This document shows positions 17,054-25,297 of a DNA stretch of 64,000 nt, piece by piece (position 1 is the stretch's first letter; the number at the start of each line of letters is the position of its first letter). Under the pieces are notes generated by a model that saw only the letters and a list, made by a program, of their open reading frames with translations, had not been told where the DNA came from and searched no databases. The position numbers and the translations under genes are program-made. Location: assembly GCF_013409995.1 (NCBI RefSeq), contig NZ_JACCBX010000021.1, positions 16,353 to 80,352 of the forward strand, read 5' to 3'. This DNA comes from Neobacillus driksii (GTDB lineage: Bacteria > Bacillota > Bacilli > Bacillales > Cytobacillaceae).

Positions 17054-17884
17054 TTATTCCTCCGTTCTTCTCTTGAAATAGTTTCCTTCTGTAACCTGAA
17101 TCCTCTTTTCCTTTACATCAACATCGGTCAATTTAACTAGTGATTTGTATTCATCAACGAGTCGTTCTTCAATTTTTTCAGCTTCAACCAAAACGGCAAT
17201 ACCAGCGACGGTAGCATTAAATTCTTCTAGTAAGCTGATCATTCCCATCACTGTTCCGCCTGCTTTCATAAAGTCATCGACTACCAAGACCCTAGAGCCT
17301 TGAGCCAAACTCCTTTTTGAAAGAACCATCGTTTGAATTCTTTTTGCTGACCCAGATACATAATTAATGCTGACCGTTGGACCTTCTGTTACTTTACTAT
17401 CTCGTCTAACGATTACAACAGGCGTATTTAGCTGGCTTGCGACAGCATAAGCAAGGGGTATCCCCTTTGTAGCTACTGTCATGACCACATCGATTTTAGT
17501 ATTCACATAGGCAGAAGCAATAATCCGTCCAGCCTTTTGGACAACGGATGGATCACCCAAAATATCGGTTAAATACAAGTATCCCCCTGGTAAAAGGCGG
17601 TCAGGGTGGGCAATTAACGAACATAACTCATTCACAAAAGGTCTTGCCTCTTCATCACTTACACTTACAAAAAATTTAACTCCGCCCGCTGCACCAGGTA
17701 CAGTTTGCAGCGTTCCGATACCTCTTTGTTCGAAGGTCTCCTTAACTATGGCTAAGTCTTCACTGATAGAAGATTTCGCAGAAGAATAACGTTCAGCAAA
17801 GAAGGTAAGCGGTACCAACTGGCGCGGATGGTCTAGTAAATAGCTCGTCATATCGATCAATCGTTCACTGCGGCGAAACTTCAT
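17054..17884 (-). CDS. purR: PurR, purine operon repressor
   Basis: A PRPP-responsive repressor of purine synthesis and transport genes. The N-terminal winged helix (1-75, MKFRRSERLIDMTSYLLDHPRQL) precedes a phosphoribosyltransferase-like domain with the PRPP loop VLVVDDFMKAGGT at about 203-215. The length of 276 aa is close to the usual 285. It is co-transcribed with ridA and lies downstream of ispE. Confidence 0.96.
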   Translation of the reverse strand: MKFRRSERLIDMTSYLLDHPRQLVPLTFFAERYSSAKSSISEDLAIVKETFEQRGIGTLQTVPGAAGGVKFFVSVSDEEARPFVNELCSLIAHPDRLLPGGYLYLTDILGDPSVVQKAGRIIASAYVNTKIDVVMTVATKGIPLAYAVASQLNTPVVIVRRDSKVTEGPTVSINYVSGSAKRIQTMVLSKRSLAQGSRVLVVDDFMKAGGTVMGMISLLEEFNATVAGIAVLVEAEKIEERLVDEYKSLVKLTDVDVKEKRIQVTEGNYFKRRTEE

Positions 17885-17941
17885 AGCAATCCTCCAAAAA
17901 AGACGAATATTCTATAAATAGGATATCATTAATGTACGTTT

Positions 17942-18811
17942 TTAATCAAGGGTATGTCGTTCACCGAGCATCCGGACAGCAAATACTTGGTCACAAAACC
18001 CTCTGAGCCCATTATAAATCCTGTGCATTCTTGAATCATGTTGGACAATTCCAAAGACAGTTGGTCCGCTTCCGCTCATCAAAACGGCATCGGCACCAAA
18101 ACGCTTCATTTGCTCCTTGATTTGCGCTACCTCTGGATGAAGTTTTAATGTAACATCTTCTAGGACATTTCCGACATTTTCACATACACTTTGATAGTCA
18201 TTGTTTTTTATTGCTTTTACCATTTCGTCAATTTCGGGGTGCTTCATCCCATTTAAATCCAACCGGCGATAAACTTCCGCTGTCGAGACTCCAATAAACG
18301 GTTTTGCTAAAATGACCCAGCACGTGGGCGGAGCTGGAAGGTCTGTAATCATTTCACCTCTGCCCTTCGCCAAGGCCGTGCCGCCATACACACAAAATGA
18401 TACATCCGAGCCTATTTCTGAACCAATCTCAGCTAATTCGTCCAATGTTAATCCGAGTCCCCATAGTTTATTTAGACCCCTTAGGGTTGCCGCGGCATCA
18501 CTGCTGCCCCCAGCCAGTCCAGCCGCAACAGGAATTGTTTTTTCAATTGTTATTTGGACCCCTTTTTTTACTTGATAGCGGTCCTTTAACAATTGTGCTG
18601 CTTGAAAAGCCAAGTTTCTTTGGTCATCAGGAACATATCGGTTATGGGAGAGAATATGTATTTTATCCTGTTCTAATAATGTTAGTTCAACACGATCCGC
18701 CAAATCAATCGTTGTCATGATCATCTCAACTTCATGAAAACCATCCGGACGCTTATATAAAACATCCAGGGATAGATTAATTTTAGCCGGTGCTTTTACT
18801 AAAAGCTTCAA
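17942..18811 (-). CDS. ispE: IspE, 4-diphosphocytidyl-2-C-methyl-D-erythritol kinase
   Basis: A GHMP-family kinase of the MEP isoprenoid pathway. It shows the substrate motif KAPAKINLSLDV, the ATP-binding motif PVAAGLAGGSSDAAATLRGL and the C-terminal MSGSGPTVFGI. The TTG at 18811 (reading MKLLVKAPAKIN) gives 289 aa, the usual length, with AGGTG six bases upstream. An upstream GTG at 18820 would add three residues and overlap that site. It sits between sspF and purR as in B. subtilis. Confidence 0.94.
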   Translation of the reverse strand: MKLLVKAPAKINLSLDVLYKRPDGFHEVEMIMTTIDLADRVELTLLEQDKIHILSHNRYVPDDQRNLAFQAAQLLKDRYQVKKGVQITIEKTIPVAAGLAGGSSDAAATLRGLNKLWGLGLTLDELAEIGSEIGSDVSFCVYGGTALAKGRGEMITDLPAPPTCWVILAKPFIGVSTAEVYRRLDLNGMKHPEIDEMVKAIKNNDYQSVCENVGNVLEDVTLKLHPEVAQIKEQMKRFGADAVLMSGSGPTVFGIVQHDSRMHRIYNGLRGFCDQVFAVRMLGERHTLD

Positions 18812-18902
18812 TATGCACACCTACACTTCTATCGTTCATATATTTTTTCCTATTTTACCATAAAACTACTGATAGGAAAAAAAGTCTATGAATAATATTT
18901 AA

Positions 18903-18930
18903 AGACCAGGGTTTTCATCCTCCCTGGTCT
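18903..18930 (-). terminator. terminator after sspF
   Basis: On the minus strand AGACCAGGG pairs with CCCTGGTCT around a 10-nt loop and is followed by TTAAATATT. It lies between sspF and ispE; the T tract is imperfect. Confidence 0.65.
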
Positions 18931-19005
18931 CGCCGTGGTGCCTGTTTTGTTTAAATATTGAGAAGCTAATACCTGACTAAAATTGTGGCTGTTACCGCCC
19001 TAATT

Positions 19006-19191
19006 TTAAGAATTCCTGTTGTTTTTCATCAGCTGTTCGGAAGCCAATTCAACGGCTCTTTTCACCATGTTGCCTGCGTCCTTAGCCCGGATGCCGCCCC
19101 ATCCCTCTTTTTGAACGACATCATAAAAGCCCAGGTCTTTTGCAAGTTCTTCTTTAAATTGGCTAGACATGATTCCTCTTCTTCTTGCCAT
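19006..19191 (-). CDS. sspF: SspF, alpha/beta-type small acid-soluble spore protein
   Basis: A 61-aa DNA-binding spore protein. It starts MARRRGIMSSQFKEELAKDLGF and carries the family motif GWGGIRAKDAGNMVKRAVE. In B. subtilis SspF is a minor SASP that coats spore DNA. Its place between veg and ispE matches. A GGGG-type ribosome site precedes the ATG. Confidence 0.94.
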   Translation of the reverse strand: MARRRGIMSSQFKEELAKDLGFYDVVQKEGWGGIRAKDAGNMVKRAVELASEQLMKNNRNS

Positions 19192-19226
19192 CTAAACAAC
19201 CCCTTTTATAACACTCACGGCACTAT

Positions 19227-19250
19227 TAGTATGTTATTTAAAATTCTTTT
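19227..19250 (-). promoter_or_regulatory. candidate sigma-G promoter of sspF
   Basis: On the minus strand CATACTA (19227-19233) is a perfect sigma-G -10 element, 35 bp before the sspF start. The -35 region is AT-only (AATAA at 17 bp), so only half of the promoter is convincing. Confidence 0.5.
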
Positions 19251-19270
19251 TTATTTTATGCAAAGCAAAA

Positions 19271-19296
19271 GGCAGAAAATCGGATGATTTTCTGCC
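19271..19296 (-). terminator. intrinsic terminator after veg
   Basis: On the minus strand GGCAGAAAATC pairs perfectly with GATTTTCTGCC around ATCC, followed by TTTTGCTTTG. Confidence 0.8.
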
Positions 19297-19315
19297 CTAA
19301 AAATTGCCCTATATT

Positions 19316-19579
19316 CTAACTTAAAGCTATGTTTCCTGCTGCGTCTTCGTAGAAGGTTATTTGAACCGTTTCAGTAAGTACATCTGCATAGCTGTATGAA
19401 ACTCGTTCAAATGAATTCTCTTCTTGATCTAACTCGATTACAAAAACCGAAGGGTACGTTTCGGCTAATACGCCTGATCGTTCGATTGTCTTTCTACGTC
19501 CTCCGTTTGCCTTGAGCAACAATCTTTTCCCTAAATTTGAATCAAGAGCCTTTTTAATATCGGCTAAGGTTTTTGGCAT
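19316..19579 (-). CDS. veg: Veg protein (biofilm regulator family)
   Basis: A small, highly expressed protein conserved in Firmicutes; in B. subtilis Veg stimulates biofilm matrix genes by antagonising SinR. The 87-aa product starts MPKTLADIKKALDSNLGKR and keeps the family block GGRRKTIERSGVLAETYPSV. The ATG at 19579 has GAGGTG six bases upstream; a GTG three codons earlier overlaps it. Two strong tandem promoters precede it. Confidence 0.94.
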   Translation of the reverse strand: MPKTLADIKKALDSNLGKRLLLKANGGRRKTIERSGVLAETYPSVFVIELDQEENSFERVSYSYADVLTETVQITFYEDAAGNIALS

Positions 19580-19600
19580 TCGGTCCACCTCACTGTGTAA

Positions 19601-19673
19601 AGTATATCACACTGACATAGTCCCTGTCAAATAAAAACATAAAATTATATCAGTCCGACAAAAAGATTGTCAA
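19601..19673 (-). promoter_or_regulatory. tandem strong sigma-A promoters of veg
   Basis: On the minus strand two consensus promoters are stacked: TTGACA (19668-19673) with TATAAT (19644-19649), and TTGACA (19625-19630) with TATACT (19601-19606). Both have 18-bp spacers. The B. subtilis veg promoter is among the strongest vegetative promoters known, which fits. Confidence 0.8.
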
Positions 19674-19758
19674 TATGTTTTCTTCTACTTTTTCTCCTAA
19701 TTTTCAACAATCATTATAGTTTCCTTAACAAGGGCGGATTATGTGCATATAAAAAAAT

Positions 19759-19785
19759 AAGCCTTTATTTTTTTCCAAAAGGCTT
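19759..19785 (-). terminator. intrinsic terminator after yabG
   Basis: On the minus strand AAGCCTTT pairs with AAAGGCTT and is followed by ATTTTTTT. The hairpin begins at the yabG stop codon. Confidence 0.75.
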
Positions 19786-20668
19786 AGGATTCTTCTTCCT
19801 GGACAGGATTATAAGGCATTCCTGTTCGTAAGACGCCTTTCGTTTCAATGCCTCCCAGTCCTTTTTCTCCTGTAAGTGTGTTTCTTAGTACATCCCAAAC
19901 ATTGATACTTTCCATAAATGGCGTGAAGCTAATTTTTGCAACGATATAAACAGGGTCTAAAGCATGTATATTGATTCGTGATGGGGAACTAGCGAAATTT
20001 GCTCCTGCATGTATCAAGGATTCAAAGTGAGACTGACATGCCCCTGCAAAAATGACGAGTTGATCTAAGTGTGGTATCTTTCTGCGTGCTTCCTTAACGG
20101 TTTGGACAAAATGCTTCGAGTGGCGGTATGCATTAATATCTGTTATTTTTCCCTTCGACTTTGAGTAGGCATCATGGCCAGTAATGACTAAAATATCAGG
20201 ACGGTATTGATCAATTAATCCGCCAATTTTATTTGGCATTTCCTTTTCGTTACAATGAATGCCATAGACAGGAATACCAATTTTTTCGTATAAAGTCATG
20301 CACTTTTGTAAGTAATCAGGATCTCCATCCAAGTGAAGAACCCTTCCTGGCATTTGAAAATAATTGGCTGGCTGAACATAACCGCCGGTCGCTTCATAAT
20401 CCTGCCTTTGCTTTAGTAAATCCACTTCCTGTGCAAATAAACGGAAGGATTGCTCTTCAAGGGTTTTATATTCCTGTACTATTTTTGACCTTACATTAGG
20501 GTTAATCACTACTAAATCGTCGTAAGGTGCATCTGCCATCAAACGAATATCCTCACCATATAGGATTACAAATTTCTGGCCATTTAATGTTTGAATATCA
20601 ATAACCCGGAATAGAATATCACAGTTATAGGACCGTCTGCCGACAATATCCATCATCTTTATATTCAC
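19784..20668 (-). CDS. yabG: YabG, sporulation-specific cysteine protease
   Basis: A mother-cell protease that trims and modifies spore coat proteins such as SpoIVA and SafA before cross-linking. The N-terminal region is SH3-like (about 1-60). The C-terminal peptidase U57 domain contains VYGIHCNEKEM, DILVITGHDAYSKSKG and LVIFAGACQSHFESLIHAGA with the presumed catalytic His and Cys. The GTG at 20668 (reading MNIKMMDIVGRRSYN) has GGAG eight bases upstream and gives 294 aa, near the B. subtilis 290; the longer frame from 20707 has no support. Confidence 0.93.
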   Translation of the reverse strand: MNIKMMDIVGRRSYNCDILFRVIDIQTLNGQKFVILYGEDIRLMADAPYDDLVVINPNVRSKIVQEYKTLEEQSFRLFAQEVDLLKQRQDYEATGGYVQPANYFQMPGRVLHLDGDPDYLQKCMTLYEKIGIPVYGIHCNEKEMPNKIGGLIDQYRPDILVITGHDAYSKSKGKITDINAYRHSKHFVQTVKEARRKIPHLDQLVIFAGACQSHFESLIHAGANFASSPSRINIHALDPVYIVAKISFTPFMESINVWDVLRNTLTGEKGLGGIETKGVLRTGMPYNPVQEEES

Positions 20669-20861
20669 TGCTGTCACTCCAATTAGACCAGCGTATAGGC
20701 CTTCCAAATAAAGTTTCTCTGTGATAGGCTATGCAACTACACACCATGATGTGAATGGACTACCTTTAGAAAAAAGATGGATCCTTTTATAGATATTGTT
20801 GCTTCTTGTACTAATCAGATAGATAGTTTATGGGAGCTGTTCGAATAAGGGGTTCATTTTT

Positions 20862-21315
20862 TCGATTTGTCCTCAAGATCCTCGATTAAGGACTAATCCT
20901 CCTGGCAGCTTTTGCGATTAGTCCTCAAGAACCCCGTTTGAGGACTAATCCTCCTGACAACTCCTGCGATTTGTCCTCAAGAACCCCGTTTGAGGACTAA
21001 TCCTCCTGACAGTTCTTGTCATTTGTCCTCAAGACCCCCGTTTGAGGACTAATCCTCCTGACAGCTCTTGCGATTAGTTCTCAACACCTTCGATTGAGGA
21101 CTAATCTTCCTGACGACTCTTGCGATTTGTCCTCAAGACCCCCGATTGAAGACTAATCCTCCTGACAGCTTTTGCGATTTGTCCTCAAGACCCTCGATTA
21201 AAGACTAATCCTCCTGACAGCTCTTGCGATTTGTCCTCAAGACCCTCGATTAAAGACTAATCCTCCTAACAGATCTTATGATTTGTCCTCAAAACCCTCA
21301 ATTAAAAGACTTATC
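20862..21315. repeat. tandem repeat array, 52-bp period, about nine copies
   Basis: The landmark GACTAATC recurs at 20891, 20943, 20995, 21047, 21099, 21151, 21203 and 21255, always 52 bp apart, with a decayed ninth copy at 21308. Units read roughly TTTGTCCTCAAGACCCCCG then TTTGAGGACTAATCCTCC. GTCCTCAA and TTGAGGAC pair, so every unit can form a hairpin; in some units the left arm extends to GATTAGTCCTCAA. The array fills the gap between rsmA and yabG. The 190 bp between the array and the yabG start (20669-20861) shows nothing clear. Confidence 0.92.
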
Positions 21316-21348
21316 TTTACGATCATATTCAACCCGTCCAGGAAGCCG

Positions 21349-21377
21349 CAAAAAAAAATAGACCAAATAGGTCTATT
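21349..21377 (-). terminator. intrinsic terminator after rsmA
   Basis: On the minus strand AATAGACC pairs with GGTCTATT around TATTT and is followed by a run of T. It separates rsmA from the 52-bp repeat array. Confidence 0.8.
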
Positions 21378-22251
21378 GGAAATAAGTAAGCAATTCGTCA
21401 CTTAACCGGCCGAATTCCTCAACAGATAGTGTTTCCCCTCTTCTTGTCGGCTCAATACCAGCTGCGTTTAGTGCACCTATGATTTCTTCCTTCTTTTGTT
21501 TTCCATCCGGGAGCTGGCTGGTTAAATTATTTAGCAGCGTTTTTCTTCTTTGGGCAAAACTTGCCCGTGTAATTTGAAAAAAGAACTTTTCATCCTTTAC
21601 GATAACAGCTGGTTCTTCCCTTCTTGTTAAGCGAATGACAGCAGAATCTACATTTGGCTGCGGGACGAAGACTGTTTTTGGAACAATCATAACCGTCTCA
21701 GCCTTTGTATAGTACTGTACAGCGATAGAAAGGGACCCGTACTCCTTTGTCCCCGGTTTTGCTGAAATGCGATCTGCGACCTCTTTTTGAAGCATACACA
21801 CGATACCTCGTATTGGGATTTGATCCTCCAACAGTTTCATAATAATCGGAGTCGTCACGTAATAAGGAAGATTCGCCACAACCATCAAATCATCGGTCTG
21901 AGTAAATTCTGTATCTATGACTTCCTGAACATCTGCCTCCAGTATATCTTTATGTATCACTTTTACATTTTCATATGGTGAAAGTGTGTCCGCCAATATC
22001 GGTAATAATCTTTGGTCGATTTCAAATGCAACAACTTTTTTACTCCTGCGTGCAAGCTGTTCTGTCAGAGCTCCAATGCCGGGGCCTATTTCAATCGCAC
22101 CTGAATTTTCACCCATATCGGCGAAATCAACAATTCTATGTAAGATATTGGTATCTATTAAAAAGTTCTGACCCAGACTTTTCTTAAAAGAAAAGCCGTA
22201 TTTTTCAAGTATCGCTCGTGTTCGAATTGGGGTAGCAATATCTTTATTCAT
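21373..22251 (-). CDS. rsmA: RsmA (KsgA), 16S rRNA dimethyladenosine transferase
   Basis: It dimethylates two adjacent adenines near the 3' end of 16S rRNA late in 30S assembly. Rossmann methyltransferase motifs are clear: LGQNFLID, EIGPGIGALTEQLA for SAM binding, and the NLPYY catalytic motif (VVANLPYYVTTPIIMK). The C-terminal domain holds FFFQITRASFAQRRKTLLNNL. The ATG at 22251 (MNKDIATPIRT) gives 292 aa, identical in length to B. subtilis KsgA, and overlaps the rnmV stop by 8 bp. Confidence 0.97.
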   Translation of the reverse strand: MNKDIATPIRTRAILEKYGFSFKKSLGQNFLIDTNILHRIVDFADMGENSGAIEIGPGIGALTEQLARRSKKVVAFEIDQRLLPILADTLSPYENVKVIHKDILEADVQEVIDTEFTQTDDLMVVANLPYYVTTPIIMKLLEDQIPIRGIVCMLQKEVADRISAKPGTKEYGSLSIAVQYYTKAETVMIVPKTVFVPQPNVDSAVIRLTRREEPAVIVKDEKFFFQITRASFAQRRKTLLNNLTSQLPDGKQKKEEIIGALNAAGIEPTRRGETLSVEEFGRLSDELLTYFQ

Positions 22252-22804
22252 TTTCTTCCTCCTGTATGACCAGTGCAAGGGCATCTGCAAATTCCTTCTT
22301 GCTGATTTGGAACATCATTAACCTTTTATGTAATTGTTTCCCATTGGTATAACCGATTTTCAAAAATTTTCCCAACAAGATCCTCCGTTCCTTTGAACCT
22401 GTCCCACCAATCAGTCCTGCCACAATTAAATCTTCTTGTGTAATTTGCTCTTGGATAGTCTCTGACATGGTTTGTGCGTCTCTTAACGCGTTCCTTATGG
22501 CATCTAGAGGGGCATGTTCCACACCAAGACCTTTTCCGTTTTTTGCAATAGCAACTTCTTTTGGTAAAAAGGCATGCTTTGCGCCCGGTACTTTTTCTGC
22601 GATTGTTTTCCTGATTTTCTCACCTGGAAAGTCGGGATCTGTAAAGATAATAACCCCTCTTGTTTCTTGTGCTCTTTTTATTTTTTCAATGGTATCTTCA
22701 TTAATTGCAGAACCATTGGTTTCAATTGTATCTGCGTCAACTGCTCGTTTGATTGTGGTGGTATCGTCTTTTCCTTCCACCACAATGAATTCCTTAATCT
22801 TCAT
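22244..22804 (-). CDS. rnmV: RnmV, ribonuclease M5
   Basis: A TOPRIM-fold endonuclease that makes the final double cut maturing 5S rRNA. The TOPRIM motif starts IVVEGKDDTTTIKRAVDAD, and the acidic pair lies in VIIFTDPDFPGEKIR. The ATG at 22804 (MKIKEFIVVEG) with GGAGG five bases upstream gives 186 aa; the open frame runs 43 codons further but without a ribosome site. Downstream overlap with rsmA suggests a coupled rRNA-maturation operon. Confidence 0.95.
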   Translation of the reverse strand: MKIKEFIVVEGKDDTTTIKRAVDADTIETNGSAINEDTIEKIKRAQETRGVIIFTDPDFPGEKIRKTIAEKVPGAKHAFLPKEVAIAKNGKGLGVEHAPLDAIRNALRDAQTMSETIQEQITQEDLIVAGLIGGTGSKERRILLGKFLKIGYTNGKQLHKRLMMFQISKKEFADALALVIQEEENE

Positions 22805-22961
22805 TATTTCCTCCGCACATGAATGATAAAAAGATAAAATAAATTGAAAAATAAATGAAACATTTTTGTAATGTCCATCGTCTATATTAGCAAATGCATT
22901 CATATTATTTAATAAATAACCTAATGTATCCAATGATGTAAGTATAAAGAATATTAGAGAA

Positions 22962-22996
22962 AAAGCAAAATGCAGAGGCTAAATTAAACCTCTGCA
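22962..22996 (-). terminator. intrinsic terminator after yabE
   Basis: On the minus strand TGCAGAGG pairs with CCTCTGCA around a 10-nt loop, followed by TTTTGCTTTTT. Confidence 0.78.
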
Positions 22997-23005
22997 ATGG
23001 CAAGC

Positions 23006-24184
23006 TTATTGTAATATCTTAATCTTTACCTTTCGGACTCCCCAGCGGAAAGCCTCGGCCTTTGTTGGGAAAAAAACATCAATCTTGTGCCCCTTTATGG
23101 CACCGCCAGTATCAGCTGCTACAGCATAACCGTACCCTTCCACATAAACCTTGGTTCCTAATGGAATAACTCGCGGGTCAACGGCAATTACCTTTGCACC
23201 TGGGTTCGCACGCAGATCAAATCCCGTAGCTGTTCTTCCTGAACAGCCGTTACAATATGCCGTATAGGCAGTAGTATTCACATAAAACTCAGTACCAGTT
23301 TCTGCTCCACGGGAAACTTGAATATCTAATTCCTTCGTTCCGACAGCCACAACTTTATCGAGTTTTTCTCTTAGTTTCTGCTCACCAATTATTTTTCTTG
23401 AAACTTCTTTACCATTTTCCAAGATGACTTCATATTCTTTCGAAACAATTCCCTGTTTACCTTCTGTAACAGTTACTTGTTTTCCCTTTTCTAAGCCCTC
23501 ATCCTTCTTGGTGATAACGGCAAATTGAATTGGTTCTTCCACTACATCGGTGACTTTTTCTACGCGAATGACATTAATAACGCCATCCTTTTGCAATGTC
23601 TCTGATAATGACGGTTCAACTCGGTCAAATTCATTAAGTTTAATACCCTGTTGTGTTAAAAAGTCAGCGACCGTAGCCGAAGTGGACCATACCTGTTGCT
23701 CTTTCCCACCGTCAACTAGTGTAAGATGAAGAGCTAATTTGATGCGAATATCCATCTTGCTTTTGATCTTTTCCTCCGGTTTTGGAGAAATTTCATCCTG
23801 TTCGTTCAATACAATTTGTTGCTCTTTTAGTAGCTCAGCGACTGTACCTGCTGTTGTCCATATCGTTTTTTTCTCGTTGTCTTGGACAATTTGAACCTGC
23901 TTTGCTTGTTTCCAGACAATGTTTTGATTGTCTTTCACCTTGGCGTTAGCCGAAGGTGACAAGTAGTCTTTTGAGTTGAGTGGTATTTCCAGTTGAGCGA
24001 ATACTTCCTTAACTGTATTGGCATGCGTTTTTATTACTTTTTGCTGTCCGTTAAGAGTCAGTGCAACGGTATACTTAGATCCTTCATAGTATGAAAAACC
24101 AAGAAGTGCTGCTAAAACTACAAAACTAGCAAAAGCGATCGCCAACCTTTTACTACTCAAAGACTTGGAAAACAGGTTTTTCAT
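23006..24184 (-). CDS. yabE: YabE, Rpf/Sps-type cell-wall protein with G5 and 3D domains
   Basis: A membrane-anchored or secreted cell-wall enzyme resembling resuscitation-promoting factors. The 392-aa protein has a basic start and hydrophobic anchor (about 14-31), three DUF348 repeats (about 36-75, 93-130 and 150-190), a G5 domain (about 207-285) and a C-terminal 3D domain (about 305-392). The 3D signature is in VIAVDPRVIPLGTKVYVEG and AVAADTGGAIKGHKIDVFFP, with the three Asp residues that name the domain. It probably cleaves peptidoglycan as a lytic transglycosylase-like enzyme. It lies between tatD and rnmV as in B. subtilis. Confidence 0.92.
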   Translation of the reverse strand: MKNLFSKSLSSKRLAIAFASFVVLAALLGFSYYEGSKYTVALTLNGQQKVIKTHANTVKEVFAQLEIPLNSKDYLSPSANAKVKDNQNIVWKQAKQVQIVQDNEKKTIWTTAGTVAELLKEQQIVLNEQDEISPKPEEKIKSKMDIRIKLALHLTLVDGGKEQQVWSTSATVADFLTQQGIKLNEFDRVEPSLSETLQKDGVINVIRVEKVTDVVEEPIQFAVITKKDEGLEKGKQVTVTEGKQGIVSKEYEVILENGKEVSRKIIGEQKLREKLDKVVAVGTKELDIQVSRGAETGTEFYVNTTAYTAYCNGCSGRTATGFDLRANPGAKVIAVDPRVIPLGTKVYVEGYGYAVAADTGGAIKGHKIDVFFPTKAEAFRWGVRKVKIKILQ

Positions 24185-24421
24185 GTTTTTGAATACGATG
24201 AAAAACGCCTCCTTCTCTCGGAGAGATTATTGAGAACCATGCTGTCGGCTGTCAACCCTTGCATTTGTTGTGAACGTATTTCCTATTATGCATATAGTTG
24301 GGAAATTTGCAAAGGGAAACTTATCGACACGGTTATCCTATGAGGAAAAGGAGACGTGTAGAACTTTAAGTTATAGTAAAAAATTCGGACAAGCTTCTAT
24401 ATACTTCGACACGCTTGTCTA

Positions 24422-25189
24422 TCAGTTTATGTCGAATATTTTTTTTGCGTTAGCAGTTGTTATTACTGCCACTTCTTCAAAGGATATCCCTTTAATCTCA
24501 GCGATTTGCTCTGCAACTAACTTTACATATCCTGGTTCATTGCGTTTTCCACGATACGGATGAGGAGCAAGATACGGACAATCGGTCTCAATCAGCAGTT
24601 TTTCTATTGGAACCACCGCTGCCACTTCCTTGGGTTTTTTGGCATTTTTAAATGTAACGGGACCTCCAAGTGAAATGTAAAAATTCATTTTTAGACATTC
24701 TACTGCAACCTCAGGACTTCCACTAAAGCAATGCATGATTCCCCCGACTTCAGCTGCTCCCTCCTCCTGTAGAATTTCTACGATGTCAGCGGTTGCCTCC
24801 CGATTATGAATGACGATTGGAAGTTTGACTCTTTTAGCCAACTGAATTTGCTTTCGAAATACCTCTTTTTGAATATCCTTTGGAGATTTGTCCCAATGGT
24901 AGTCTAGCCCCATTTCCCCTATCGCTACTACTTTTGGATGAGAGGCAAGCTCTTCTATCCATAGCAAATCATCATCAGTCATATCAATCGCATCAACAGG
25001 GTGCCAGCCAACGCATGCGTAAATAAAATCGTATTTCTCAGCAAGCTCCATTGCCCTTTTTATAGTTGGTCTGTCAAAACCAACACAAACCATTTTTGAT
25101 ACTCCGGACTCTTGAGCCCTTATGATTACTTCTTCTAAGTCTTCCTCAAATTGTTCTGCATTTAAATGGACATGCGTGTCAAATAGCAT
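24422..25189 (-). CDS. tatD: TatD-family metal-dependent DNase (YabD)
   Basis: A TIM-barrel metal-dependent hydrolase of 255 aa. The first metal pair is in DTHVHLNAEQF, then VAIGEMGLDYHWD, PIVIHNREA, GIMHCFSGS and LIETDCPYLAPHPYRGKRN, all in family order. TatD enzymes act as 3'-5' DNases; the in vivo role in Bacillus is not firm. It starts at ATG 25189 with AAAGGAG and lies between metG and yabE as in B. subtilis. Confidence 0.95.
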   Translation of the reverse strand: MLFDTHVHLNAEQFEEDLEEVIIRAQESGVSKMVCVGFDRPTIKRAMELAEKYDFIYACVGWHPVDAIDMTDDDLLWIEELASHPKVVAIGEMGLDYHWDKSPKDIQKEVFRKQIQLAKRVKLPIVIHNREATADIVEILQEEGAAEVGGIMHCFSGSPEVAVECLKMNFYISLGGPVTFKNAKKPKEVAAVVPIEKLLIETDCPYLAPHPYRGKRNEPGYVKLVAEQIAEIKGISFEEVAVITTANAKKIFDIN

Positions 25190-25241
25190 AAGTCAAACTC
25201 CTTTGTTGAATTTCATCACTATTTCCTGTCGAACCTATAAA

Positions 25242-25289
25242 GAAAAAATGGAAATGCCACGAAATTTGTTTCACGTGGAACATTTCCAT
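25242..25289 (-). terminator. intrinsic terminator after metG
   Basis: On the minus strand GGAAATG and CCACG pair with CGTGG and CATTTCC in an interrupted stem, followed by ATTTTTTC. It ends metG transcription before tatD. Confidence 0.72.
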
Positions 25290-25297
25290 TCAAAAAT

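Noticed and set aside
20862..21315. CRISPR array (regular 52-bp spacing)
   Set aside because: Whole units are repeated with only scattered changes. There are no unique spacers and no cas genes nearby.
22805..22933. N-terminal extension of RnmV by 43 codons
   Set aside because: The family starts at MKIKEFIVVEG, preceded by GGAGG. The upstream residues look like translated intergenic DNA.
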